Source: Caldilinea sp. CFX5 (GTDB lineage: Bacteria > Chloroflexota > Anaerolineae > Caldilineales > Caldilineaceae). Taken from it: a stretch of DNA of 64,000 nucleotides. Below are positions 49,357 through 58,800 of this stretch, piece after piece. The translations under genes were made by a program, and so were the position numbers. Every line of letters begins with the position of its first letter. Position 1 is the stretch's first letter. The notes beneath the pieces were generated by a model that worked only from the letters and a program-made list of their open reading frames with translations, was not told where the DNA came from and searched no databases. The stretch covers positions 30,061 through 94,060 of the forward strand of contig QWII01000030.1 in the NCBI GenBank assembly GCA_021405325.1. Direction: 5' to 3'.

Positions 49357-52300
49357 TCATGGTAACGTTGGCAGGGCGCCATTCACAATGCCGTCCCCAT
49401 CCGGCCATTGCGGGCAGGTTTTGTGATAGGGCCGCGCTGGCCCCACATAGCGTCGCCATTCCAATGCGCTCAGGTTGCGATTGGCCAGCCGGCAGGCGCG
49501 TTGCTGCCAGTTCGCGATCTGTAGATCATGGATGACAATGTAACCATCCCTGCCCCCTGAATAAAGCATCTTTCCATCGCGACTAAAGAGCAAGGCAGTG
49601 ACAGAGCCATCATGTTCATTGAACGAACGGCCAAAGCGCGCCCCTTGCGATACATCCCAGAGGATAATGGAGCCAGTGCGATCATCCTGAGCGCCCAAAT
49701 CGCCCCCGGAGGCAAGCAGTTGATTGTCTGGGCTAAAGGCGAGGCTGAGTACCTCGTATGTATGTTGCTTATGGGTGTAAAGCTCGCGCCGGGTGTTGAG
49801 ATCCCAGACAATCACCCAATAGTCAGTGCTGCCGCTGGCCAGGGTTGCATTATCATTGGCGAACACCAGCGTGTTGACATAGCCCTGGCGCGCTTGTAAT
49901 GGTTCCCCTACCGGATACCCCGTGGCAACCTCCCAAATGCGGACAACGTCGGCAAAACAGACCGGCACTTCGTTGCCGCAACTGCTGGAGGCCAACAGCT
50001 TGCCATCGGGACTAAAGGCCAGAGCATGAATGCGGCGCTCGTGGCCCAGCAAGGGTTCGCTCCGCTGGCCGCTCTTGGCATCCCAGAGATAGATGATACC
50101 ATCATCATCTGCTGAAGCCAGTTTATCACCTTGCGTGGTAAAGGCCAACGCCGTGATTTCGGCTTGATGGCCCGGCCGGAGTTCGCGCTGTAAGTGGGCC
50201 GGTTCAATCGACCACAGGGCAAGGGTGCCGGAAACATTGCTGGTAGCCAAAAGCGAAGCATCAGGCGCCAGTTTGCTCAACTTGATTAGCGGCGACGGTT
50301 GAATTGTGCGTTCCCAAAGCAAGCGGCGTTGACCGGCATCCCAGGCACGTACTGTACCATTGCCGCTGGCAGCAAAGAGTGTCTGCTCATCGGGGCTTAA
50401 GGCCAGGCTCTGAACTGTTCCCGGTTGCCCGGCCAACAAATTGCCGCTGCTGACCTGCCACACACTGGCCGTGCTATCCAGGCTGGCGACCACAGCGCTT
50501 TTGCCGTCCAAACTAAAATCGACAGCAACTGTCCCCGCCGTATGGCCATCGAGAAAAAGGCTATAAGTTTCCGGTGCAATGGCAGCCGCGCCACGACTTA
50601 GATCGATCCGCCAAAACTTAAAGGTCGATGCACTGCTGGCTGACGCCAGCAAGCTGCCGGTTGGGTTAAACGCGAGATCCCACACTGTATGCGTGCTGGC
50701 ATGTTTCTGCCAAGTCCTTCGCTCATTGGTGATCGGTCGCTGGCGTGCATTGCGCCAGGGCATGAGATCCCAGAAGATGATTTTGCCTTGCATATCACCA
50801 GACGCTAACACGGTTGTCGTGGGGCTTGGATAAAAAGCCAGGCCAGTCACGGCGGCATTATGTTCGGTTAGCGCAAGGGTCGAAGTAATCCCCACATGCG
50901 GGTCAAGATCCCAAAGGCGAATCGTTTTATCTGTGCTGGCGGAGGCTAAGGTTAAGCCATCGGGGCTGAAGGCCACACGACGGACGGCTTTCGTATGACG
51001 ACCAATCCGTCTGGTCCGCCATGTCGTGAGATCGGTAAGCTTGACCCTCTGCTCGGCGCCGCCGGTCGCCAATCGCTGTTCATCAGGGCTGAACGCCAGG
51101 GTATAAATGGTATCGTAGTCAATGGAGAGCGTTTTCGTCAGTTCGCCGGTCTGTACATCCCACAGTAAGACGTAGCCGCCGCGCGTGCCGGCCGCAATAT
51201 ATTGTTTGCTCACGGCTAAACTAAAGAGGCTCATTCCAATTTCTGGGCTTTGTAGGCGGCGGATGGGACGATAGGTGGTTGGATCCCAAAGTTGCACACT
51301 GCTATCCAGACTGGCCGTCGCAATAAATTGCCCATCGGGACTAAAGACGGCCCCCCAGATTTGATCCTCATGGGCGCGTAAAATAGCCAACTCCGGTTCA
51401 TAATTACGCGCATTGGCATAGAGCAATTGACTGCGCGTCTCCGGTGCGTCATACACTTGATAGGCTTCGGTAGCCAGCAGGAGGGTGGTATCGTTTTCAC
51501 TATCAGCTTTCAGCAAGGAATTGTTGGCAATCAGAAATGCCGCGGCGATTTCAGCCTGGTTTTGTGCAGCGCGCCGTTGATCGAGGGCATAGAACGTGGC
51601 GGCGACGGCCACAACTAGTAATACCGCCAATCCAATCGCAAAGTACCGGGTCCGTCGGGCGCGTTCACGCGCGGCTTCCGCCAAGGCCCGATTTTGCGCC
51701 ATTTCGCGTTGCCGGGCGGCTTCAGCTTCCAGTTCAGCCTGGGCGGTGCTAGCTTCTAGAAACGCTCTTTCAAGCTCACCCAGGATCTGGGGATTCTCGT
51801 CGGCAAAGCGTTGTGCTTCCTGCAATTGTGGGTTATGCAATAAGAAGGCCGGCGTCCGATCATTAGCGGCCCACAAGGCGGCAACCGCCGTCACTGGATT
51901 ATTCTGCGTCAGCAACCAGGCGCGATTCGCTTCCAGAATCGGCTGGACAAAGCGATCATGAACTAGTTCATACCAGATCCCGCCGCTGCGCACGTCGGCG
52001 CGAATCAGAAAATTCGTCTCCAATAGATCAACGGCAGCGATCGGTAGCCCGCCAGCCTCCTCATCGCTGCGGCGCACCAGGCTGCGCGTTTCCTCGCTGA
52101 TGAGCCGCAGGGAGAACCAGTCACGCACCTGACGTTCACTCAGCCCCAGGTTGGGCAGGGCCAGCACTTTGCGCAAGGCTTGCTCATAGTAGTCACGCAG
52201 CGCCTGGTTAACAAAGTCGGCCAGCCCTTTGTCGCCGGCTAAGGCTGTCAAGTCGGCCAGGGTGATGGCGGCAGGGGCCGGGATAGCGGCGTCCGTAGCA

Positions 52301-53241
52301 TTCTGTTGGCTGATCAACCGTTCCCAGAGTTGAAAGCAGACGACCTGCAACTGCACCGGCTCGACAAACTCACCTTGAATAAAGTGGGGCGTTTCGTCAA
52401 CCTGCCAAATGTCTTGGATCAGCCGTAGGTTATTCACCAATTCGTGGGCGGCGTCCGGCGCAAAGGGCCGCTGGCCCAAATCAGCGGCCGGTCGCTGGAC
52501 AGCTTCCAGGGCGGCCTGGAAGCTCATACGTTGCATATAAAACCGGGCGCGCAGCCGATCGGGCAAAAGCGGTGTATAGGGGTCTAGCGCCGCAATATAA
52601 TCCTCACGCATGGTCAGCACAATCCAAAGGTTAGGAAAGTGCATCTGGGCTGCGCGCAATTGGGTGAAAAAGGCGGCGCGTTGGCGCCACTGATCCAAAT
52701 GGGTTGTAATCAACTCTTCAAATTGATCGATAATGAGTACCGTCGGCGCCGTATCATAACTGACGATCGTGGCCATAGGGCTTTCCGCTGCCACGCCGAC
52801 TGCCGGTTGCTTGCCGACATTGGTAGCATCCGCAGCCTCGTCGGCGCCCAGAAAAGCGGTTAAGGAACAGCCCGCCAGTGTCGCTACGTTCAACCGCTCG
52901 GCGGCAGGCAGCCCTTCATTCAAGCGCGCCAGCAGATTAAAGATGAAGATATTAGGAACAGTTGCGGGGTCAAGATCAAGCGGGAGTGCGCCGCCAACCC
53001 GCCCCACCGGCAGGACATCAAATCCTTCTGTCCGCAGATTGGGAATGAGACGGGCATGGAGCAAGGAACTCTTCCCCGCCCCGGACTGTGCATAAAAGAG
53101 TACCATCCGTTCACTCAGCACCAGCGCTAAGAGTTCACGCGCCTCGCGGTCGCGACCGAAGAAACGGTAGGCGTCCTGTTCGGTAAAGGTTAATGGACCA
53201 ACATACGGATTGCCGGTGATAGGGAGCGGAGCTGTTGTCAT
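49357..53241 (-). CDS. nSTAND1-WD40 sensor ATPase (conflict-system type)
   Basis: A 1294-aa protein, last gene of a three-gene operon. The N-terminus 'NPYVGPLTFTEQDAYRFFGR' is the nSTAND1 entry motif. Walker A is S53-GAGKSS59, and Walker B 'VLIIDQFEEL' is at about 167. A single transmembrane helix (about 529-550, 'IGLAVLLVVAVAATFYAL') separates it from 14 WD40 repeats (about 617-1270, e.g. 'FSPDGLTLASASTDK', 'FSPDNQLLASGG'), enough for two seven-bladed propellers. STAND ATPases sense ligands through repeats and oligomerise to activate an effector. The SIR2-like gene four bases upstream is the obvious candidate. What the propellers bind is unknown. Confidence 0.88.
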   Translation of the reverse strand: MTTAPLPITGNPYVGPLTFTEQDAYRFFGRDREARELLALVLSERMVLFYAQSGAGKSSLLHARLIPNLRTEGFDVLPVGRVGGALPLDLDPATVPNIFIFNLLARLNEGLPAAERLNVATLAGCSLTAFLGADEAADATNVGKQPAVGVAAESPMATIVSYDTAPTVLIIDQFEELITTHLDQWRQRAAFFTQLRAAQMHFPNLWIVLTMREDYIAALDPYTPLLPDRLRARFYMQRMSFQAALEAVQRPAADLGQRPFAPDAAHELVNNLRLIQDIWQVDETPHFIQGEFVEPVQLQVVCFQLWERLISQQNATDAAIPAPAAITLADLTALAGDKGLADFVNQALRDYYEQALRKVLALPNLGLSERQVRDWFSLRLISEETRSLVRRSDEEAGGLPIAAVDLLETNFLIRADVRSGGIWYELVHDRFVQPILEANRAWLLTQNNPVTAVAALWAANDRTPAFLLHNPQLQEAQRFADENPQILGELERAFLEASTAQAELEAEAARQREMAQNRALAEAARERARRTRYFAIGLAVLLVVAVAATFYALDQRRAAQNQAEIAAAFLIANNSLLKADSENDTTLLLATEAYQVYDAPETRSQLLYANARNYEPELAILRAHEDQIWGAVFSPDGQFIATASLDSSVQLWDPTTYRPIRRLQSPEIGMSLFSLAVSKQYIAAGTRGGYVLLWDVQTGELTKTLSIDYDTIYTLAFSPDEQRLATGGAEQRVKLTDLTTWRTRRIGRHTKAVRRVAFSPDGLTLASASTDKTIRLWDLDPHVGITSTLALTEHNAAVTGLAFYPSPTTTVLASGDMQGKIIFWDLMPWRNARQRPITNERRTWQKHASTHTVWDLAFNPTGSLLASASSASTFKFWRIDLSRGAAAIAPETYSLFLDGHTAGTVAVDFSLDGKSAVVASLDSTASVWQVSSGNLLAGQPGTVQSLALSPDEQTLFAASGNGTVRAWDAGQRRLLWERTIQPSPLIKLSKLAPDASLLATSNVSGTLALWSIEPAHLQRELRPGHQAEITALAFTTQGDKLASADDDGIIYLWDAKSGQRSEPLLGHERRIHALAFSPDGKLLASSSCGNEVPVCFADVVRIWEVATGYPVGEPLQARQGYVNTLVFANDNATLASGSTDYWVIVWDLNTRRELYTHKQHTYEVLSLAFSPDNQLLASGGDLGAQDDRTGSIILWDVSQGARFGRSFNEHDGSVTALLFSRDGKMLYSGGRDGYIVIHDLQIANWQQRACRLANRNLSALEWRRYVGPARPYHKTCPQWPDGDGIVNGALPTLP

Positions 53242-53245
53242 TGCG

Positions 53246-54352
53246 CTAACTACCTTGATAGATTGCCCAGAGTTCGTTCACGCACTCATCCAACGTACCC
53301 CAGTAAACATCAAACTTCGACTGCTTGAAGAAACTTTTCAGATACGCTTGGATGCGCTCCTGGCGTTGCGCTTCTTGGCTGTCCGTACTAGGCTGCGGAA
53401 CAAGTTGAATGCTGATGCTCTTGGCTACATTTGAATTGCCGACACGCGCAGCGCGGACAGACTGAATCAATCCCCGAAAGAGAACACGGAAATCCCAATC
53501 ATCGATCGCATAACCCAGCAACAGTAATGAACGCCCGGCAATGGCGATCTTGATGGGCGCCGGCAACGCCCCTTTATTGTTTTGCGGATTGGCATTGGAG
53601 GAGTTGTTATTCGAGGAGTTGACCAGATAGGGTAGGGTCGTCAACCGTTCAAAGCAATCGAAGTAGTCATCCTCGCTCACAACCAGCGATTCGGGGTAGG
53701 CGTCGATGCCATAGAGATGATAGACCAACGGTCGCTCCGGCGTCGGCTGATAGCCCGCCTCCCGATCCCAAATGGAGGGGATATGATAAAGCGTGTCATT
53801 CCAATAGAAGATCTCGCTTACCGGGGTCTTGCGTCCGGTGGTGCTGAGGGCAACTTCCAGAAAGTCATGGTAGCAGGTTGTAATATAAATCGGCAAAGGC
53901 ATTTCAGCCAACAACCGCAGCGGATCCCGGTTGACATCAACCACCTGTGGATAGCCGAGTTGATGGGCAATGGCGGAAAAGGTGAGATCATTCTGTTTTG
54001 GCGCCAGCTCCGCAACTCCTTCCGGATCCTGCGCTTGGGCCATCGCCAACAAATAGCCCTTTAATGAGTCCAGCAAGTACTCTTTGACCGCGCGCCGATC
54101 GTCGGTCTGCACGCTGTAGTAGTGGGCGACGCGCGCCAAACTACGATTTTCACTTTCGGAAAGGGGCGAGTTGATCTGTTCATCGGCGGCCCAGGAAGTG
54201 GCGACCAGCGCCTCGCCTCCGAAGATATCGGTTGCCAGCCGATGGCTAATGAAGGGGGTAATGGCGCCTTGGTTGATCAAGCTTTTAGCATCGCGCCAAA
54301 GTTGACCTTCCGTATTCTCTGGCGGAACGATCGATGTAAGTTTTTTCAGCAT
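53246..54352 (-). CDS. SIR2-like putative effector of the STAND operon
   Basis: A 368-aa SIR2-like protein. The expected blocks are there: 'ITPFISHRLATDIFG' (residues 31-45), 'PIYITTCYHDFLE' (154-166), 'LVYHLYGIDAYPESLVV' (209-225), 'SEDDY' (226-230) and 'LLLLGYAIDDWDFRVLFRG' (276-294). Bacterial SIR2-like proteins are NAD-cleaving effectors in several defence systems. In the block normally TTNYD the Asn is Cys160, and the block normally HLHG reads HLYG here, so NADase activity is uncertain. It lies four bases from the STAND gene and seven from the FGE-like gene. Confidence 0.8.
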   Translation of the reverse strand: MLKKLTSIVPPENTEGQLWRDAKSLINQGAITPFISHRLATDIFGGEALVATSWAADEQINSPLSESENRSLARVAHYYSVQTDDRRAVKEYLLDSLKGYLLAMAQAQDPEGVAELAPKQNDLTFSAIAHQLGYPQVVDVNRDPLRLLAEMPLPIYITTCYHDFLEVALSTTGRKTPVSEIFYWNDTLYHIPSIWDREAGYQPTPERPLVYHLYGIDAYPESLVVSEDDYFDCFERLTTLPYLVNSSNNNSSNANPQNNKGALPAPIKIAIAGRSLLLLGYAIDDWDFRVLFRGLIQSVRAARVGNSNVAKSISIQLVPQPSTDSQEAQRQERIQAYLKSFFKQSKFDVYWGTLDECVNELWAIYQGS

Positions 54353-54359
54353 AATGAAC

Positions 54360-55442
54360 TCACTTGGTGTTGGTCAGGTCGGTCACCTCAAGTACGATCC
54401 GAAACCCGCGTTGCGAATCACGACTGTCGGCTAGGTAGCGACCACGCGTTGAACAGGTGACGCGATCCGGGTTGCAGGCAAATGAGCCACCCCGACAAAT
54501 GCGATATTCGCGATAGGGGCCGACGGCGGGATCAAGCCGCTCGCGACCATCGTCCGCACGATAGGGGTAGCGGTAGGTCGGCGTAGTGCGTTGGGTTCCC
54601 CAGCAAGTACTCGTCCATTCCCAACAGTTGCCGACCATTTGCGCGACACCCCAAGGGCTATCACCGGCCGGTGATTTGGCCGCTACGGGCAAAGTGTTGT
54701 TGCTGCCGGCGCCTTTGGCATTGCAGTACATGGGTTCAAAGGTGTTGCCCCATGGGTAAAGGCGGCCGTCACTGCCACGGGCGGCTTTCTCCCACTCGGC
54801 TTCACTCGGTAGCCGGTAACTGCCGCCGGTCACTTCACTCAACCAGCAGCAATAGGCTAACGCCTCATCCCAACTAACCCCCACCACCGGATGATCCCCT
54901 TTGCCCAACGGCGGTTGCTGACCCACGGCAGCCAGCTCCCAACCCGCTGCCGGCGCAACGGGATAGCGCTGTTGGCGGACAAATTTGGCGTATTGGGCAT
55001 TGGTCACCGCGCATTTGCCAATGGCATAAGCCGGTAGATCCACTTGATGTTGGGGCGCCTCCGTCGCGACGGCGTCATTCCCCATCAAAAAAGGACCGCT
55101 GGGAATTAGCATTGTCTCCGGTTCAAAGGGCAGGCGGCTGCGTTCCTGGTGCGCCTGCCGACGGGTGGTTGGGTCCAGCACAGCGGCAACGGCTTGCGCC
55201 GCTTCCGTACTCGCTACAACAATGGTAATCTTATCCCTGCCGACAAAATCGCCACCACTGGTGACATTGCCCTCCACATAGGCGCCGCCGCCGGTATCAA
55301 CCACTTCGGTTGGGCTAAGTGGTGGTGATGAACTGGCTGCTGCGGTGACGATAGGGGACTGTTGCTCAGTTGCCTGTTGCAAATGGTGATGGTCGTTGGG
55401 TTGCACGTTTCGGCTTCTTTCCGGGGCCAAAGGATGGGCCAT
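54360..55442 (-). CDS. Formylglycine-generating-enzyme-like protein, first gene of the STAND operon
   Basis: About 360 aa. The C-terminal ~250 residues have the FGE-sulfatase/C-type-lectin fold: 'MLIPSGPFLMGND', 'PVVGVSWDEALAYCCWL', 'RLPSEAEWEKAARG', 'YPWGNTFEP', 'MVGNCWEWTS', 'RICRGGSFACNPDR', and final 'RGFRIVLE'. Upstream is a Ser/Pro-rich stretch and a 'GGGAYVEGNVTSGGDFVGRDK' block found in conflict-system proteins. One Cys sits in the catalytic first-Cys position (SFAC); the second is at +7 rather than the usual +5. True oxidase activity is doubtful, and ligand binding is more likely. Start uncertain: ATG 55442, TTG 55466 or GTG 55406. Confidence 0.78.
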   Translation of the reverse strand: MAHPLAPERSRNVQPNDHHHLQQATEQQSPIVTAAASSSPPLSPTEVVDTGGGAYVEGNVTSGGDFVGRDKITIVVASTEAAQAVAAVLDPTTRRQAHQERSRLPFEPETMLIPSGPFLMGNDAVATEAPQHQVDLPAYAIGKCAVTNAQYAKFVRQQRYPVAPAAGWELAAVGQQPPLGKGDHPVVGVSWDEALAYCCWLSEVTGGSYRLPSEAEWEKAARGSDGRLYPWGNTFEPMYCNAKGAGSNNTLPVAAKSPAGDSPWGVAQMVGNCWEWTSTCWGTQRTTPTYRYPYRADDGRERLDPAVGPYREYRICRGGSFACNPDRVTCSTRGRYLADSRDSQRGFRIVLEVTDLTNTK

Positions 55443-55646
55443 TCTACGGTATGGTCGCACGAGCAATGGCAGCGATTTATTTGAGAATGTGGTCTACCTG
55501 TATTATTGATAGAAATCAACAATTTGTCAAACACTTTTACAGCCTTGTCATGAGCAAAGTGAAGTTACCCATTGCCAAGTAAGGCACTTACGGTGTGGAT
55601 ATTTTACTTTTTGAAAACGCCTAAGACGACCATTTGACATTTTGTG

Positions 55647-55738
55647 GTAACTACTCAGCCTCAGGTGCGCGGCACTGGTCAAACAATGGTAGGATGAGCA
55701 ATCTACTCCTGACCAGTGCCACGCACCTGAGCAGTTAC
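55647..55738. repeat. Palindrome with GTAACTACTCAG outer arms
   Basis: 55647-55681 pairs with 55710-55738. The outer arm GTAACTACTCAG resembles the outer arms of the 35169 and 61393 palindromes, while the inner 'CAGGTGCGCGGCACTGGTCA' arm is unrelated. Confidence 0.7.
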
Positions 55739-55743
55739 GAAAA

Positions 55744-55787
55744 AGCAACAAAAAGGCGTGGCATCTAAGCCACGCCTTTTTGTTGCT
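55744..55787. terminator. Intrinsic terminator of the subtilase gene region
   Basis: AGCAACAAAAAGGCGTGGC (55744-55762) pairs with 55769-55787 around ATCTAA. The right arm ends in CTTTTTGTT on either strand reading, so it is bidirectional. It lies between the S8 stop at 55837 and the FGE-like gene. Confidence 0.75.
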
Positions 55788-55836
55788 CAACGCGTTAGCA
55801 AATAGTTACATGATTGGGTTCAATCACTGACGCCTG

Positions 55837-58800
55837 TTACTTGCGTACCACCGGCAGATAGAGTTGGCTCTTTGGCCCGACATTGGTGGCGCAGCTCTTG
55901 CTGACATCAATCTCTTTGGAACCGATGATCACATTGCCATAGTTGTCGGTAATTTCGACCCGCATGGTGTGCTGATTATCGACGCCGCAGAGGTATTGGT
56001 GGCTGGCCTGTGCACCGACCGAGATGACATAGGGGCTGCCATCGCCAAAGTCCCAACGGTATTGCACCGTGCGCGGGAAGAGGGTGTTGGCGCTCCGTTG
56101 TTGCAAGCCATAGGCGGCGCTGGCGCTAAATTGGTGCAAGGTGCTGCTGACCGCCACGGTGTTGGTAATCTGCACCGTGGTGGGCGCCGGCGCCCATGTC
56201 CAATCCAGGAAGGCGCCCAGCAATTCGCTGCGCGTGGTGGGGGTCACACCAACGGTGGCATTGAAGCGGTTGCTCATCCCTTCCAGGCCAAAGGTGGCAT
56301 AGACGCTGCGGCCCGAATAGGTGATGCCGGGTTTTTCCAATGACGGTTGCAGGCGATGGCCCATGGCCACGGTGCCATTGTGTAGATTGAATGGCCCCGG
56401 ATAGGAGAGCAACGGAATGCTCGTCAAATTGTCGTCACCATTGGGATCCTGTGTGCCGTCGTGGAAGGCATTGTCAATCTCATCGACAAAGGCTTGGTTG
56501 TCCAAGATACGAGGTTCAATTTGACCACGGATTGCCCCGCCCGGATTCACTGTAGTGTGGACATTGATATAGAGACCGTTGTTTACCATTTGCTGCACTT
56601 CGGTCACATTCAGGCTCGGCGAGATGACGCCGGAGACACGTAAGGTATTCGTGACCAAGCGCGGCAGGGTCAACCCGCCAAGCGGCGCCAGGTTGCGAAT
56701 GACCGGACCATTGGCGCCCGCGGCGCCGACGTGAATGTGCATACCCGTCACCGTAATGGGCTGAGTGGTGGAGGGGATGATCGTGACGCGGAAACTGGTG
56801 TAGTTGCTATCAATATCATGGAAGATCGAGAATGAACCGCGTGTCAACGTAGTGACCGGCGGCACTTCCTGCGTGCCGGAGAGCGGCCCGGTGGCGGCCA
56901 GTTGGCGCGGTTGTGTCAGGTCAACGACCACATCGTCGAGGAAATCCGGTGCGCTGCCGGTCGGTTGAATCAATGATTGCGGCGTAGCGTCGCCGGAAAT
57001 GCTATCCTGAATCCAGTTGGCGCCCAGCCGGGATTGATAGAAGAAGTGGGGGTTGCTGGGATCGGTTACATCGTGATCAATCGTGGCGGCCATATCTTGC
57101 CCCATGACAATCACCGAACCGCCGGCATTGAGATACTCGACAAGTCTATCCATATCCAGATCAGCCAGCCCCGCGCCATTGACAAAATTTTCACCAGTGA
57201 AGTAGACAATGGCCCGGTAACCGCTGAGCGTGGCAGCGTCCGGGATCGCTTCCAGATCATAGTTGAGAACATGGTAGGTGTAACCAAGTTGCTCAAGGGT
57301 ATTGATGTAATACCAGCGGTAATCGGGCAAGTTGAAGTTGAAGGAGGGGCCTAACGTGCTGAAATCACCATCAACCAGCAACACATCGGCCACCGGCGCC
57401 GCCGGCACGACCCGCGCCCAGGCCGGCATGTGGGCATCGTGAGTGGGGCCATCCATGATCACATAGCCTTGATTGTCGCCCATGCCCATACCGGTCACCG
57501 AATTAAAGGTGATGGCAACTTTCTTGCTTTCGCCCGGATTGAGGCTGAGGGAAGCGACATTGGCCGTAATGCCCGGAACCGCTTTGGTTTGGGTCGGGGC
57601 AAAGCCGTCACCAGTGTAAAGCGTGCTGAGGGCATAGGTTTCCGCCGCCGCGGCCACACTCGTCACTGTGACGGTAATCGTCTTTTGGGTGCCGGTGGGG
57701 ACAAAGCCAAAGCTCAGGCTGGGCGGGTCGAGGATCACGCCGGGGTCAGCCGCCTTGGCCAAATCAAGGCGACCAGCGCCCATGTCCAACGGTTGTGCCG
57801 GTGTTGTGCCGTCGGCCAGATAAATATTCATATATTTCGACGTTGACATCAAGGCGGACTTGATGGCAGCAACTGACCAGGTTGGACGAAGTTGCTGCAC
57901 GAGCGCCGCCGCACCGGCCACATGCGGCGCCGCCATAGATGTCCCGGACGCCTGACCATAGCCCAGGTGGCGGGCCTCGCCGGTCACACCTTCCGTATAC
58001 CCCTGTGCCAGGATATTGACACCGGGCGCCGCAATATCGGGTTTCAAGACGCCACCGACGCCGGGACCGCGGCTACTAAAGCCGATAATGCGGTCCGGAT
58101 CACTGCCGGCCTGGAACGCCTTGGTGTCCACGCGCAAAATCGCCGCGGCGGCGCCTTGCGTATTATAGAGGTTAACCAACGCCTCACCATTGGTCCGTCC
58201 AATGAAGATGGATGGGATGGTTACTTGATCACCGACCGCGCCCGGCCCCATGTTGATCAGGCCATCGCCGCCAGTGGCATTGTTATAGACAACCGCAAAG
58301 GTCGCACCGGCTCTTTCCGCATTGAGGACTTTCACGCCAAATTCACAGGTGCCGCGGCGAATGAGCGCCGCTTTACCGGTAAAGGCGCCCGCCGGCCAGG
58401 CGTTACAACCTTCAATATTGGCGGCATTCACGGCGCCGGCCGGCAGATAGGTAAAGTCTTGAACCTGGCCAATCGGCAATTCGGCGCCAAAGCTGGCGGT
58501 GCTAAAGGCCAAATCTTGCAGGTTTGCTTCATTCGGAACGCTAACCCGACCAGAAGCCAGTGTGCCGCCGGTTGTGCTGGCCGCCACGTTGATGTAGTGG
58601 GCCGACGGATGGTCGCCGGTGCCCAAACCGGGGCCGGCATTCCCATTGGACATGGAAACGAAGACGCCGGCTTTCGTGGCATTGATCAGGGCTGTATCCA
58701 ACGGATCGAATTCACCGCCGATACTACCAGGACCGCCACCCCAGGAGTTGTTCACCACATCGGCGCCATCTTGTACAATGTCTTCCAAGGCGGCAATGCC

